A stretch of 64,000 nucleotides of DNA from Spisula solida (GCA_947247005.1 OX365946.1:49440734-49504733), one strand, 5' to 3'; positions 50,290-62,768 are shown, counted from the stretch's first letter. Made by a program: numbers and translations. Notes: generated by a model from the sequence alone, not told the origin.

Positions 50290-53270
50290 ATATAGATCTA
50301 AGTATAATTCATTTAGCATTTTATTTGATTTTTACACTGCAAACCATTTTCCACGCACTTATTGGCTGCTGAAATAGTAAGAACTGTTTCCTATTGTGGT
50401 ACCTTATTGCATTTTAATTACATTTGGTAGACAGATAATCATTTCCTGGATGCAGTGGTTTCTGTGTTTTTCACACCGCTAGGCACAAAGCACATTCTAC
50501 ACAGACATCGGGCCACTGGGGATGTTATTTTTCCATGGATTATTTACCAAAAGTGTGTTGCAAATGTTCAAGGACGACGTGATTTTAGATTCTTTGTAAA
50601 CCTTTAGGACCTGACTGTTTTAACTAGTCGACAAACGTGACAGTTGATGGAAAAAACGGAGTTGATGTAATAGTACTTGCGTAGACGCAACCCAGTATAC
50701 AAAATGGTATTTCTTTGGATTATTTACAAGTTACAACAGAGCTCATATATTGCTACAGAATAATGCTAGGTAGGGGCGATCAATCGATAAGTTGCAATAA
50801 AAAACATGGCGCAAGCTAACATAATCATAGTCACAACATGCATGAAGAGTTTTATAATTAGTATTTCATACATTCAGAAAGTAACACTTTAAGTCTTTAA
50901 ACTTTGAAATAGACTGTTTTTAGATATGAACCATGGCACACAGTATGATTTTTTAAAACAATATTCATATTTAATTTAGTGGCCTGGTGGATACCGATTC
51001 CTCCATTGTCAGCGACATTTGAAATGATTATTCCCATAAAGCATATCATTTGGGTAAACAAGAACTGCTTGTATATGATAGACGGTATTTGAACAAAAGA
51101 CATAAAGCGTCTCCGAATGTTACGTTTTTAAGTGGAAAATCTATCTACAATGTGTCTGAGATTTGGCAGTAAATAATAAAGGAAGTACACGCCCATGCAC
51201 CAAATGTATACAGCTATGTTACTCTCAATTACAGAGTATAACTTGACAAGACGTGGCTATAAGGCAGCTCTCCAAAGAGTAAATATCTGTTTTTTATTGT
51301 AAAGTATTACTTCATAATGATAGCTCACCCAAGATGTGGCGAGAAGTTCTCCAAAAAGTATATATCTGTTTGTTACTGCCCAAGTTAAGATTAAGTACAT
51401 GTTTAAGTTGCTTCGCCGAGACCGCTGTCTTCGATCAGTCTATGGGAATGTCATACATTACGCCAACGCCATATAGGATGCATCATTTTAACTTCAAGTT
51501 CCCAACAGAACATGAAACACGTATTATAGCAGTTTCATTGAACCTTAAAAATATTATATACCAATTTGAACAAGTAACAACAATGCGATAACCAAAAGAA
51601 TAGATGTTATGTTTGTTGTTACTTGTTCAAATAATCATAACTTACACTTTTTATGAAAGTGATATGTTTAATTTGACCAACGGCTCCAAGTGAGATAACG
51701 CCATATGGACTACATAATTATACGAGTATGTTCCAAATAACATGTCACACTATATGATTTAGTTCACCTTTGACAAAAGAGCTCAATGTGGACTTTTATG
51801 GTCATGGAATACCCGTCGTCTACAGTTTATTCTTACGATTGTGTACACTAGAGTTGTTACATAATCTGTTTGAAATTTTATCACAATGTATCGTTTAAAA
51901 CTGTCACTTCCACGCCGCACTAGTGTTGCCGTTAACATGTGTGTTTCATATTTATTTAAGCGACCTAACAGGCGTTTTCAATTCACAACAACGAGACGAA
52001 ATGGCGTCCTTTTTCTATACATTATTTCTAGCTGAACATATATTTCTCCATGTAAAAAATATACACGGTTGAAATAGGATTAAGCGTAGCAATGTATTTG
52101 ATAGTTACGGCTCGCAGTAACATCTAAGTTATTGTGCATGTATGTGCTTTTGATTCACCAAATCGTGTTATGGTGCCAGTTGCTTGGCAAATTGCAACTA
52201 ATGTCCTTGTCGTCTCGCCTATACTGTGATTTGATATTTTGGTTCTCTTCTCAGCTGTCGCACTGACTACAGGATTAATTCGATCGGAAGGCCACAAGTA
52301 ATACAAACCTTGACGTTTTCTTATTGTCAGGTACTCTTCTGTGTAAGTAGACCCTTACCGTATCGTTAGAATAAATAACACAACCAGTACTGACTTGATC
52401 ATTCGCTAAAACTGAACTTATCTTCACCATGTAAGAAATAAAACCTGTACAAGACACCATAGGAACACGACCCAAGAAATGGGACTTGTATCATCAAAGC
52501 GTCAGCCTTTTATACCTATAAGAACGTTCTGTAGCTGTAACAACGCGTTTTATCATAGTTTTTATTACATGTAATTTATTTAAGTACGATTATGAAAAAA
52601 GCTTGACAACTTTTATTATCCTCGACACTTTTTTGGATGGTAAACATTGCTACGAGTGTATGGGAGATAGACTTGAAGTGACTTTAAGAACGATGGTACG
52701 CATTGAAGAACTTCAAGCCCCTAAACTTGTTCCTGTATAGACACACGGTATATTTTATCATTTTAAAGATATATTAAGACACATGCGTTGTGCTACCATA
52801 AAACACATGTAACAAGTAAAATGTAATTAATACGCTTAACAATAATTTTGCAGTTTTTTAGAAATGTTTTAAAGCTCCGTGTAAATCTAACAAAAATCCA
52901 CTACTCAATTTTTTTTACACAAATTATATTGTCGCTATTAAAATACGTGTATTATATGAAATGCAGCCATTTTATTTTTAAGCAACCATCGTTAGTTGAT
53001 TGATACCAGCGTGTACCAGCATGTCAGTTTAAAGTAAGTGTAATATGTTCTCTTGATTTAGAAATATGCTGCGTGGTATAAGATAATTCAATTTACACCA
53101 TAATAGCTAGGATAACGCAGATTTAAAGACACCGGGCTGCACGCATTAAGAGGTGAACGAACGTGCAGTTAATGTTCTAGTCGCCACCAAGTGACTAATG
53201 GAGAATACTGCAAATACATGCTGAGTTTCTAATCCCTTGATTATTAGAAGAACAAATCATCCAAGATGAG
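50290..53270. repeat. second segmental duplication, copy 1
   Basis: Matches 59570-64000 in the same order. Anchors: 50343-50440 with 59600-59720; 50520-50660 with 59790-59920; 50990-51220 with about 60215-60450; 51590-51730 with 61780-61930; 51780-52270 with 61985-62500; 52980-53210 with 63760-63960. TGGTAGACA, then GCAGTGGTTTC, and CAACAACGAGACGA, then ATGGCGTC, are readable landmarks in both. The copies are diverged and neither keeps a long reading frame. Several minus-strand frames of 60-85 codons exist in this copy (50897-51103, 52275-52475), but the partner is broken at the same places. Confidence 0.8.
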
Positions 53271-53334
53271 TAGTTTGAGAAAATGTGGAACATAAATACC
53301 AGTTTAACAGTTTATAATTGATATGATATTTATA

Positions 53335-54440
53335 CTAAGCGTCAAAAGTTTTGCAACAAACTTGAAAATCCTAATGTTTGAATTGTTGGGTTGAAAGAAC
53401 TCTCGCCATGAGAGAATCGTTAGTATGTATTTCTAAACATGTGTCGTCCGTTCTCTTTGAATGATCACACGGTCGAAAAATGGTTAATCGTCTATTCATG
53501 CATGTGCAAACCCACTTCATTTTCACTTTACACGTTCTACAAACATGTCCGTGATCAAAAGTACACAATAAGTTTTTTTTTAATTAGGCAAGACATGTAC
53601 GCTTAATAAGATTCCCAAAATGAGTAATGATGAACATAATCGTGTATATTATATGCTGAAGGCTGGTGTTTCACTAAGGCTGTTTTCTGTCGCCTTAAAC
53701 TGACATGTCTTTATCATTACTAGACTGTGTTATCACCTTAAGCAGACATATCGTGTATATGACATTCCACGTGATGACAGGTCAAGGGTCAATAAAGCTG
53801 ATATAGACAGGCATTGTGCTAAAACTTTAGCACAATATTCAACGACATTGCTGTGGCTTAACCGTAGTCAACCATACAGATACATCAATATAAAACTTGC
53901 AATCGAATTGTGTTTTTGTGACAACGACACCCTTTTCATAAAATAATTATCATTTGGGTAAACCCATGTTACGATCACTTATCACTTATGGTAAAAAAAC
54001 GACAATGTTTACCTGAAGTTACCTCCCTTGCACTATAAAATAGTAATAATGGTAGAATATTCTAAACAAACGCTGTCTAGATAAGTTAAAGACACTGATG
54101 TTGCTGAGTGGAAAACCGCCTCTATTTATAAGGTGCTTTGTAATGGTAGATTTGTCGATAGCATAATGCAACATCTCGTGCAAAATATAAATAAATAGAA
54201 TGGGTATATGGTACCAAAATGTGTACAAACATTTGCTAAGTGAAAAGTGTATTTCATGTTGGGTTATGTCATATTCGGTGTTCATATACGTAGAAAAATA
54301 CATTTCTTAAATATGATAATTGGTATGAATTTATATGGGTTATATATCAATGTACACATGTGTAGTTGAATCAACATAAACTAGTTTGCGTTTAAAAAAA
54401 AAGACTAAAAATGTTGATTTTCGGAACTTTTGACGCTCAG
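53335..54440. mobile_element. TA-flanked TIR element, copy 1 (1106 bp, non-autonomous)
   Basis: The left end CTAAGCGTCAAAAGTT and the right end, reverse complement of CTGAGCGTCAAAAGTT, match at 15 of 16 positions, with TA outside both (53333-53334 and 54441-54442). TA targeting indicates the Tc1/mariner/IS630 superfamily. A second copy lies inverted at 60464-61490. A ~60-codon frame (53371-53568, minus; plus strand in the other copy at 61240-61431) is partly shared, with RTCKVK and CMNRRLTIFRPCDHS in both. It lacks any recognisable DNA-binding or DDE motif, so it is not called a transposase. A perfect hairpin, GTGCTAAAACTTTAGCAC, lies at 53816-53833. Confidence 0.8.
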
Positions 54441-54444
54441 TATA

Positions 54445-55625
54445 CATCAAAATTACGACAATAAAAAAATTGTTATAAAGAGATTATTGAAATTCATAGG
54501 AGAATAAATTGTAATTGATAGGCAACATGCATCTATATAATGCCAATGAAAAGAACCAAGAAATATCAGCGAAATGCAAACATGAATGTGTAAAACTGTT
54601 CTCTTATACAATAATATCTAGTTGTCAAGTAAACATTTGTCACTGCCTAATAATACGTACACGAATTAGAATATTTTTGTATTCATGTTGTTATTTAAAT
54701 AATGTTACAGCAACCTCTAATAAGGATGGCACACAGTTCCGGTTTAATGCCAGAATAACCAACTATCAAGACAAACACCAATACGTCAGACACAAATGGA
54801 CACCCTTATACAATAACCTCATTTGTCACTACCTATTTAAACCGTGTATACAAATTACATTGTCTTATCGCTAACATATCCCTTTATAGGTGTTTATTCG
54901 ATGTACAGGAAACGCTTACAGATTATGTAATCTCAGTACCTCAGACTAAATGTCATCATTGCTGTGCTAATACTTGATTCGTCAAACACTGGGAATTTTT
55001 TTGCTTGGATAGATATATTTTGATATCCGAACCGACTTACAGTTTATACGTTTATAAAATATGAACTCAAATTTCTGTTAAAAATATTGATTATTTCTGA
55101 AATATTCTGAATTATTCTAATAGTGCATTGGGTGTCCAGTGATATAAACTAAGATAAATGTAAATTCAATCGTTTCATCTAAATATTTTACGTTTACAGT
55201 GGTTCTCAATAAGCGGGTGCACATCAGTGGTTTAAAAAAGTGAATTTTCAATGTGTTCGTTAAGCTTTATTATATAAATAATTTTAAAATTACAACCTTC
55301 GGCAGCAATAAAAACACAGTGACTTTATCAAGAGGACATTATGATACATTGGTTCGAATGTTTGAAGATGGTTTTCGTTATAATGTATATTTCAATTTGA
55401 AATGTTCGTTATATGATATCTCCTGTCGTCAAACTAAGTTTAAATATGATGGGTTGCTATTAATTACGAAACAATACTTATTTTAAGCTGGTGACGCATC
55501 AGACGTCTGTTCGTTCTGCACAATATGACTTTGACAGGAAGCATTATTTACCAAAAAAGATGCAACAAACTTTGCTTTTGATACAACGGCTTAAACTTGG
55601 TGAAACGTTAAAGGATCTTAAATGT
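54445..55625. other. no recognisable gene or element
   Basis: The 119-codon plus-strand frame at 54515-54874 has no known motif. It contains two loosely similar blocks (TTATACAATAATATCTAGTT and TTATACAATAACCTCATTTG, both leading to TTGTCACT), suggesting an old local duplication of about 210 bp. Confidence 0.4.
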
Positions 55626-55778
55626 TTCAATGTTCTTTACTTTGTTCTCGAATGCAATTAACATAACTAAAATATTTTGTGAAAAACATGAGATATTTAC
55701 AATAACTACGGATGGCAAGTTATGTGAAACGTTTGGCTCATTAAAGATTTATTCAAGTTTTTTAATACGTGGAACAAA

Positions 55779-57993
55779 GTAACGAACATTTTGTAGCAGG
55801 TATAGTAATATATGAGCCTTGTTGAATGCGATTAAAATTAATTACATTAACAGCAAGAAAACTAATTTTTAAGCACACAATTGGTCAACAAAGAACAAAC
55901 ACAATAGTTTAGCTTTACTTTATCTATTTATAGAGATTTCGAGGCCTAATTTTGTCAGCCAGTCTCTATTACCACACATCTAGCAAATTATGATAACTTG
56001 ATAAATAATTACTCTTAGCTAGTGGTCCGTAAAATAAGAACGTGTATGACATTATTTCTACTAGATAATTAAATTATCAATATAATTGTCACAGTCTTGT
56101 TATATAGGTTACAATGGTAACTAATTTTTAAGCCTGAATTTATACATTTGAAATGTCCGTTACGTGGCCTCCGTAGCTCAATGGTTAGCGCGCTTGCCGT
56201 CCAATCTGGCGACCCGGGTTCAAATCCGGGGAGGGGCACACATATATGCCTGCCATATTTCAGCATAAAGCTGATTGGCAAATAATGGCTATGCTCGGCA
56301 TTTAAAAAAATGCTCGGCATTTAGTTACCATTCTTTTGGTAGATTTATTTTGCAATGTATATGCAAACAAACAGTATATCCCGTATTCCTAACTGTCTTG
56401 CTTAGATCTAATATACGTCCGTATCTTATAATAACTACCTCACTTTTGGCATCGGATTATGTGATATGTTATCGCACTAAAGCCACATTATAGTAACGAA
56501 CATTTCGCTGCAGTTTTATACTCCACGTATTACTGTTCGCCTAGACTCTCATGAAGCGGTTCAAGTAAAATCTCTTTTATGATCTGATCAAAGAGTGTGC
56601 ATAGTCAATTTTACGTTAGAAATGGCACTTTTAATGTTTAATTATGTCTGAGCATTTGATTCAGATAATGCCTGGGCAAATGTGCCACCGTGAAATGTTC
56701 GTTACTTAGCTTTACAGAAAAAGTAATCACTGCAACAACACTAAACGATGTTATTGTTCTACAAAACCATTCAAATACATCTTTTTATCGTATTCGATGA
56801 ACTCATATTTATGACTATATCAATAACATTTAGATGTACCCTTTTAAAGCAATTTTATCTTGCATGCAATTTTGTATTTCAGACATTCTGTTAAATACAT
56901 TATGCTTGCTTTCTAAATAATGAAAAACAATAATGGTTCATGTCAAACAAGCTCGAAATGCTGTATTCAGTCAAATGTATAATCTAGTATTTTGTAAAAT
57001 CACGGTCGGATAGATATTTCTCAGTCAACGTAGCTAGGTAGAAAAATGAAATGTTCGTTACATCCTGGTAACGAACATATCACTATGTATAACATGTTTT
57101 TCCGGGTATTCGTGTGTATGCCCATTCATGAACAGTTAATCAGGGTCATAAGTGTCATATCTCCCAACCATTTCGATTATCATTATTAATAAAGACTATT
57201 AAGAAATGACAATAGATCGGTTTGTTAATATGCTTACCTCCACAACGACAAATACTCCTACTAAAATGCGTCTTTACGACATAATAACCATATCACCGGC
57301 AGTATAACCCTCATGAATTACGGCAGTATATCATCAGAATGAAATGTCAAGCTTTTAAAATGAGCATTGAATTAACTATCGGATTTTATTACTTATTTAG
57401 TTGTGTCATGGTAACGATTATTTCAAGTCACGAACATATCAAAATTAGTGTATGATGTACAATTTAAAGCCCTTTAAGTTCGATTAGTTTGACTTTTAAC
57501 TATCTTAAACAGCATAAGGAATGCTAATAGTAACCATGTTGAAACTGAGTATTGCTGGACTGCATATGCATTTAAAGTCTGGTAACGAACATTTCTCTTT
57601 GATATGGAATTCTCCAGTCTACGATGGATGGGGCAACATATGATAAAAACTGTTTTCTCTCTATGATAGACATTTTGCATAATATTTATGCATTAAACGA
57701 TGTTTAGACAAGTAAGATGTGTTATAAAAACACATTTGTAGCAACCTCATAAGATTATACAACATACTTAATGTAAAGTATCGAACATGTCGCTGAAATC
57801 GGCGACATCGGTTTTTCAACATTTAAAAGTCAGTATGAGACTTATTTCTTGATATATTTATTGTAAAATCTAGCAAAATTGTTGCACCAACGATTACTAT
57901 CGATATAAAACCTTAGTTTTCATATTTGTATCGTAAGAATTGAACGTGTGTCAAAGTTTAGTCTTTTGCATTGGCGACAGTAACGAACCTGTC
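55779..57993. repeat. cluster of GTAACGAACATTTC motifs in both orientations
   Basis: Ten exact or near-exact copies: 55779 (+), 56150 (-), 56493 (+), 56692 (-), 57048 (-), 57068 (+), 57427 (+), 57582 (+), 57778 (+, GTATCGAACATGTC) and 57980 (+, GTAACGAACCTGTC). The DNA between copies is not visibly repeated. Spacings are mostly near 155-200 or 343-371 bp. The copies at 57048 and 57068 face each other over a six-base spacer and make a long imperfect palindrome. Confidence 0.75.
56167..56325 (+). mobile_element. tRNA-derived SINE with intact Pol III promoter
   Basis: The first 72 bases have a tRNA layout with a perfect A box (TAGCTCAATGG, 56174-56184) and a perfect B box (GGTTCAAATCC, 56217-56227). 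As a tRNA it is defective: the acceptor stem pairs at five of seven positions, the T stem at four of five, and the anticodon arm folds only with a nine-base loop. The downstream body contains AGCTGATTGGCAAATAATGG and CTATGCTCGGCATTTA. The latter word is repeated after a short A run, as in SINE tails. The AAATAATGGCTAT core is shared with the two family S elements. Confidence 0.85.
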
Positions 57994-57999
57994 ATTTCA

Positions 58000-58315
58000 G
58001 CATATATAACGTCACTTTTGTCAGTACTTATAAAAGCTACAACAATTTTCTTTGTACATATAGTAGACAGGTATAAGGCATATCATATGCACATAATAGC
58101 AGTTCTGGAAAATGTCTCATAGCGTCAAAAACCACCGGCGACACTATTTGCAACCGCTAATTGAGAATGACTGTTAAACCTACAGTACTTTACATACTTG
58201 ACACGTGTTCATTTTGTCACAAACAACTAAAACAATTGCATAAAAAAGATATTATTAAGTCGGACAAAGGGAAAGCAGCACTCAATTCAACCTGACCATA
58301 TGCCCAACAAACAAC
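58000..58315. other. nothing recognised
   Basis: Short AT-rich interval between the motif cluster and the inverted copy of the 32-kb repeat. Confidence 0.5.
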
Positions 58316-58319
58316 CGAA

Positions 58320-58505
58320 CGAGAATGATCCGCCCAAAATGCAGCTGTCAAAAAACCGGATGAACTAGTTTCAGCAATCAAAAAGCTGAATGCCTAATAT
58401 GAATGACATAGTTTCACCAGTAAAACGGCTGAAATACCTAGTTTAAGCTGTCTGAAATACTAAAAAGTTAAATATTGTTAGTATTAAAAAGCTGAATTTA
58501 CCTTG
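58320..58505. repeat. reverse-complement copy of the AACTAGGTCATTCAGC repeat
   Basis: Read on the minus strand: CAGACAGCTTAAACTAGGTA, CAGCCGTTTTACTGGTGAAA, GGCATTCAGCTTTTTGATTG and GGGCGGATCATTCTCGTTCG. These match 32530-32620 and 34680-34700 in order. Confidence 0.65.
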
Positions 58506-58509
58506 CCAT

Positions 58510-59010
58510 GTGATAACATTTGGCAACATTCGCACAGATTTTGATTAATGACAACACATCGCTACCTATCTTAATGTTAGGCTTATAGTACATACATTCA
58601 TCATTTAACACGACAACTATCATTCAGCATTCTGGTGCCTTGTACGATCTAAACGTTAAAGAACACCGAAATTCAGTTTAATAATCTACTTGCGCTACTT
58701 AAGAGCGATAAATCACTAGACAAATCAAAATGTGGACTTATTTAGTTCGCGTTCTCAAAGCACAGACTGTCTGTTCTGGAATAATTCAATTACACCGTTT
58801 AAATCTCATTCGCCTACTCTAGGATGCAAACAAGGACTATATAAACATATTTAACAGATGTCAATGCACTTGAAGCCAATGCTCCTCTTTTCAAGAAATA
58901 CCATCGATAAACAAATGATTGTGGTATGTAACCACAACCTGATGAATTAATCCCAATAAATAAATGAATCTATCATACACGATATTTGAATGTTTTCATA
59001 TCCTCTTAAC
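58510..59010. repeat. partial copy of the 48-kb duplicated block
   Basis: 58860-58990 matches 48090-48240 (CAATGCTCC at the left, then the AAATGATTG block, CACAACCTGATG and GAATCTATCAT). No frame is preserved between the two. Confidence 0.6.
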
Positions 59011-59124
59011 CTATTTCGTTAGAAATAAATAATAATGCTAGTATTAATTTAAAAACAATAAGATATGTTCTAAACATCCGTGTATTTATTCGAATAGTAC
59101 AGATCTCAAGAGTCGGAATGTCGT

Positions 59125-59525
59125 CAGAATGAACATTCGAGGTGAATTCCTGCATGATCGAAGTACATTCTAAACCGTGTGTCTGCATTTTGAGTGCACT
59201 CGTAGTGCATTCGATATATACCGGCCCATTCCTGCGGGATAGTCCGATTGTATCCTAAAAGCCTTCCAAACATTCGTAATTCATTCAAACTGCATTCGAG
59301 CTGCATCTTGAAGCTGTACGCATAAAACATACAAAACTCATTCCAGTTGTATTCGAAGTGTTGTCTGGTTGTTATTTATGTGTATTCGAAGTATCCGAAC
59401 GGCATTTTGACTACGCTGTAAAGACTTCAGTTAATTCGAACCATAATTCGGAACGTATTTCGAATTCACATTTTATCTTCATTCCAAGTCATGCGGGCTT
59501 ATTCCAGCTGATTCGGGATTCTTGG
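59125..59525. repeat. field of CATTCGA/ATTCGAA/CATTCC motifs
   Basis: At least fifteen variants of ATTCGA, ATTCGG or ATTCC occur in about 400 bp at irregular 15-50 bp spacing. Several are followed by AGTG, AGCTGCAT or TGCGGG. The architecture, a short degenerate word scattered over about 400 bp, resembles the 13199-13575 cluster, although the word differs. A 68-codon minus frame (59124-59330) lies inside it and is not regarded as a gene. Confidence 0.6.
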
Positions 59526-60463
59526 ATTTAAGTCATCATAGTAAGAGAAATAATTAATATAATTTAAATTGATTTCCTGTTCCATTTGATTTTTTAACTA
59601 ACACACGTTTTTAAAGCACTAATTGGCTGCTCAAAATAGTATGCTAGTAATAGTGTCCTTTTTTCACCGTTTTATGCTGTAACTTATTCGATTTTAATTT
59701 CATTTGGTAGACAAAGAATCTTTTCTGGAGGCAGTGGTTTCACAATTGAATCTTTCTCACTGCAGTTCTTCACAGACATTCTTCAAGACATTGATATGTT
59801 ATTTTGTCATGGATTATTAAGCAGGAGTGTGTTGCAAACATTTAAGGAAGACGTGATATTAGATTCTAGGCAAACCTTCAGGAGCTGACTTTTATTGAAC
59901 AAGTCGACCAACTTGACATTTGATTGAGAATACGAAATGTAATTGTACTTGCGAAGACGTAGATCAGTACACCAATATGTCCTTCTGTGGATTCACTTTA
60001 GAACAATGTCTGATAGGCGATCCGGATTGGGAAGTTGCAATAAAACGAAACAACGCATGCCAACATGATGATAGTGATACATGTAATTTTAATAATCAGA
60101 ATAGTCACAACATCTATAAGTTGTAGTATTGATTTATTCTTTCATATGTTTAATACCGTTGTGAAATATTCTAATTTTGGGAAAAGAAACTAACTTCAAA
60201 AAATGAATCACTATGTAAATATATATAAAATCAGAAATAGTCATCTAAGGTTCCTCAGGTTCAATCTATAAACCGTATATTATTAGTAAAACTACGATAG
60301 ACAATATTGGAACATAAGACATCAATCATCTCCGACTATTATGTAATTAAGTGGGAAATCATCCACAAAAGAGTCTGCGATCTTGCAGTACATAATGAGG
60401 GAATTTAACGCCCTAGCACCAAATGTATACATGCACGTATACCATAAGGAACCCCGACGTATA

Positions 60464-61490
60464 CTGAGCGTCAAAAGTTCCTCAAATCAACATTGTTTTG
60501 TCTTTCTTATTGGAATCGCACACAAGTTATGCTGATAAAACTACACATGTGTGCATTGATGTATTACCGATATAAATTCATAACAAATATCGAAGTTAAG
60601 ACATGTATTTATCCATATAATCACCGTATATGACACAACCTAACGTTTCAAAAATTCGCAATACACTGTCTGTGCATGTTTTGGTACCATATATCCTTTT
60701 TATTTTTTGATATTTTTGCTAGTAATGTTGCGTTATGCTATCGACCAATCTACTATTAAAACATCTTGCAAATAAAGGCAGCTTTCCACATGTTGGCCGT
60801 TAACTTAGCTTTAGAATATTCTACCATTATTGATATTTTATAGTGCATTTGAGGTAAGCATTATCGTTCTTTGACCATAATTGATAAGTGGTTTTACCCA
60901 AGTGATGCTTTTTAAAAAAACAGTGTCGTTTTCACAAAAATACAATTCGAATGCAAGTTTTATAGTGGTTTAACTGTATTGTTGACTAGCCACAACAATG
61001 TCGTTGAAAAGTGTACTAAAGTTTTAGTAGAATAACCTGTCTGTATCAGCTATTGATCCTTGACCTGTCATCAAGTGGTATGGCAAATACACGATCTGTA
61101 TGTTGGAGCTGATACCATAGTCTAGTAATGATACCGACATGACAGTTTAACACGACAGAAAGCAGCCTTTAGCATCTCTTATACAAGATTATATTCATAC
61201 TTACCCATTTTGATAATCATTGATTAATTAAAAAACTAATTGTGTACTTTGTATCACAGACATGTTCGAAGAACGTGTAAAGTGAAAATTAAGTTACAAA
61301 TTAAAAACTCGATTAGCACGTGCATGAATAGACGATTAACCATTTTTCGACCGTGTGATCATTCAAGCGTGACGGAAACGGACGACTATAGTTTAAATAT
61401 AAACACGTACAATGCTTACATGGATACGTAGAATAAAAAAGTTCTGTCAAGCCAACAATTAAAAAAGTGTGAATGATTTGTTAAAAAAAC
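60464..61490. mobile_element. TA-flanked TIR element, copy 2, inverted
   Basis: The left end CTGAGCGTCAAAAGTTCC, preceded by TA at 60462-60463, equals the right end of the element at 53335-54440. Similarity runs through the whole element in reverse orientation (for example AATAGACGATTAACCATTTT near 61327 against its complement near 53480). The far end is eroded: similarity fades in AACAATTAAAAAAGTGTGAA (61455-61475) without a recognisable terminal repeat. It interrupts the second segmental duplication where copy 1 (about 51215) is uninterrupted. Confidence 0.75.
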
Positions 61491-62732
61491 ACAACTCACT
61501 GTCTCAACCACTAACCCCTAATTTTTCTAAATTTGGGTATATTTCAGAAATTGGTCATCATAGCAACGCCAGAGGTCATTTAACTTAATTCATGAGAGAA
61601 AATAAATCTAATAAACAGTGCACTATATCATCAAACGACTTAAATCAAAGACGATAACATTTTTTCTTATTTCGGAGTTTTTGTCAAAACATTGTCCCAC
61701 AATTAATACACGATTATACGATGTCGCTAAGCCCGATTTTCCTGAAGAACGGCTCATATTTATAATATGTACCATCTAAACAATTTACAAGAATGCGATT
61801 ACAAAAAAGGATTGAATGTTTTGTTTGTGGTAACTTGTACATATGGGCATAACTTATACATCTAATGAAAGTGCTAGGTTTAATTTGACAAATAGCTCCA
61901 TGTAAGATAAGCCACATGATCAACATATAATTTATGTTCCGAATTGTGTTATACAATGTACTGTATGTTTAGTTCATCGGAAATAGAAAACTCAAAGTGG
62001 CCTCTTATGGTCACAGTGTGTCCGTCGTCTACATTTTGAGTTCACGATCGTGCACACCTTAGCTGTTACTTAATCTATATATCTTTATGAATTAATGTCA
62101 CAGTGTTTCTATCAGTACAGACTTTTCCGCTATACGAGTATAGCCTTTAACATGGATGTTGAAATATCGTATTTATACAAGCGACTTCACTAACATTTTC
62201 TATTCACAACAACGAGACGACATGGCGTCACTTTTCTATACAATATTGTCTAGCTGAGTCTGTTGTACTTCATTTCATAAGTCTACACGATTGTAATAGG
62301 ATTTAGTATAGCAATTTATTTCAAATCCATGTGATAGTAACGGCTTTCAGTTAATAGGATACATTTAAGTATTGTGCATGTATGTTCTTTTGATTCACCT
62401 AATCGATGTTATGGCGCCAGTCGCTGGCCATATTTCATCTACAAAACGCGCCTTTCTGGCCTATAATGTGCTACGATATTATGCTCGTCTAAGCTATCTC
62501 GTTGCGGAGTATAATAATGACAAACTGTCGGTTAGTCGTCTGGACTAATACCTTTTAACAAATATCCGGTTATATATGTCGACCAGTAGACGATACTCAT
62601 TTCTGAAGAAATCAGAACCAAAACAGTACTTTTTCTAAGACCGGACTTATCTGCATCGTGTTAATTCATAGCTCATTAATGAGCATAATCCAAAAATTGC
62701 ATTCGTTTCGCCAAAGCTGATCGTTACCAATG

Positions 62733-62768
62733 TACAAGTTTCAAAGTTTCAAAGTTTCAAAGTTTATT
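62733..62768. repeat. 9-bp tandem (TTTCAAAGT, about four units)
   Basis: CAAGTTTCAAAGTTTCAAAG continues for two more units and then TTATTCAAAATAAATTCC. Short runs of this word often mark an end of dispersed retroelements, but no element body is evident. Confidence 0.85.

Noticed and set aside
54515..54874. 119-codon plus-strand frame
   Set aside because: No motif and no supporting splice or start context. It contains an internal duplicated block that suggests repeat DNA.
56167..56238. Functional tRNA gene
   Set aside because: Acceptor, T and anticodon stems are mismatched, no regular seven-base anticodon loop forms, and a SINE body follows.
59920..60126. Cysteine-rich 68-codon frame
   Set aside because: It looks like a small secreted protein at first, but there is no signal peptide and the duplicate near 50640-50860 is full of stops.
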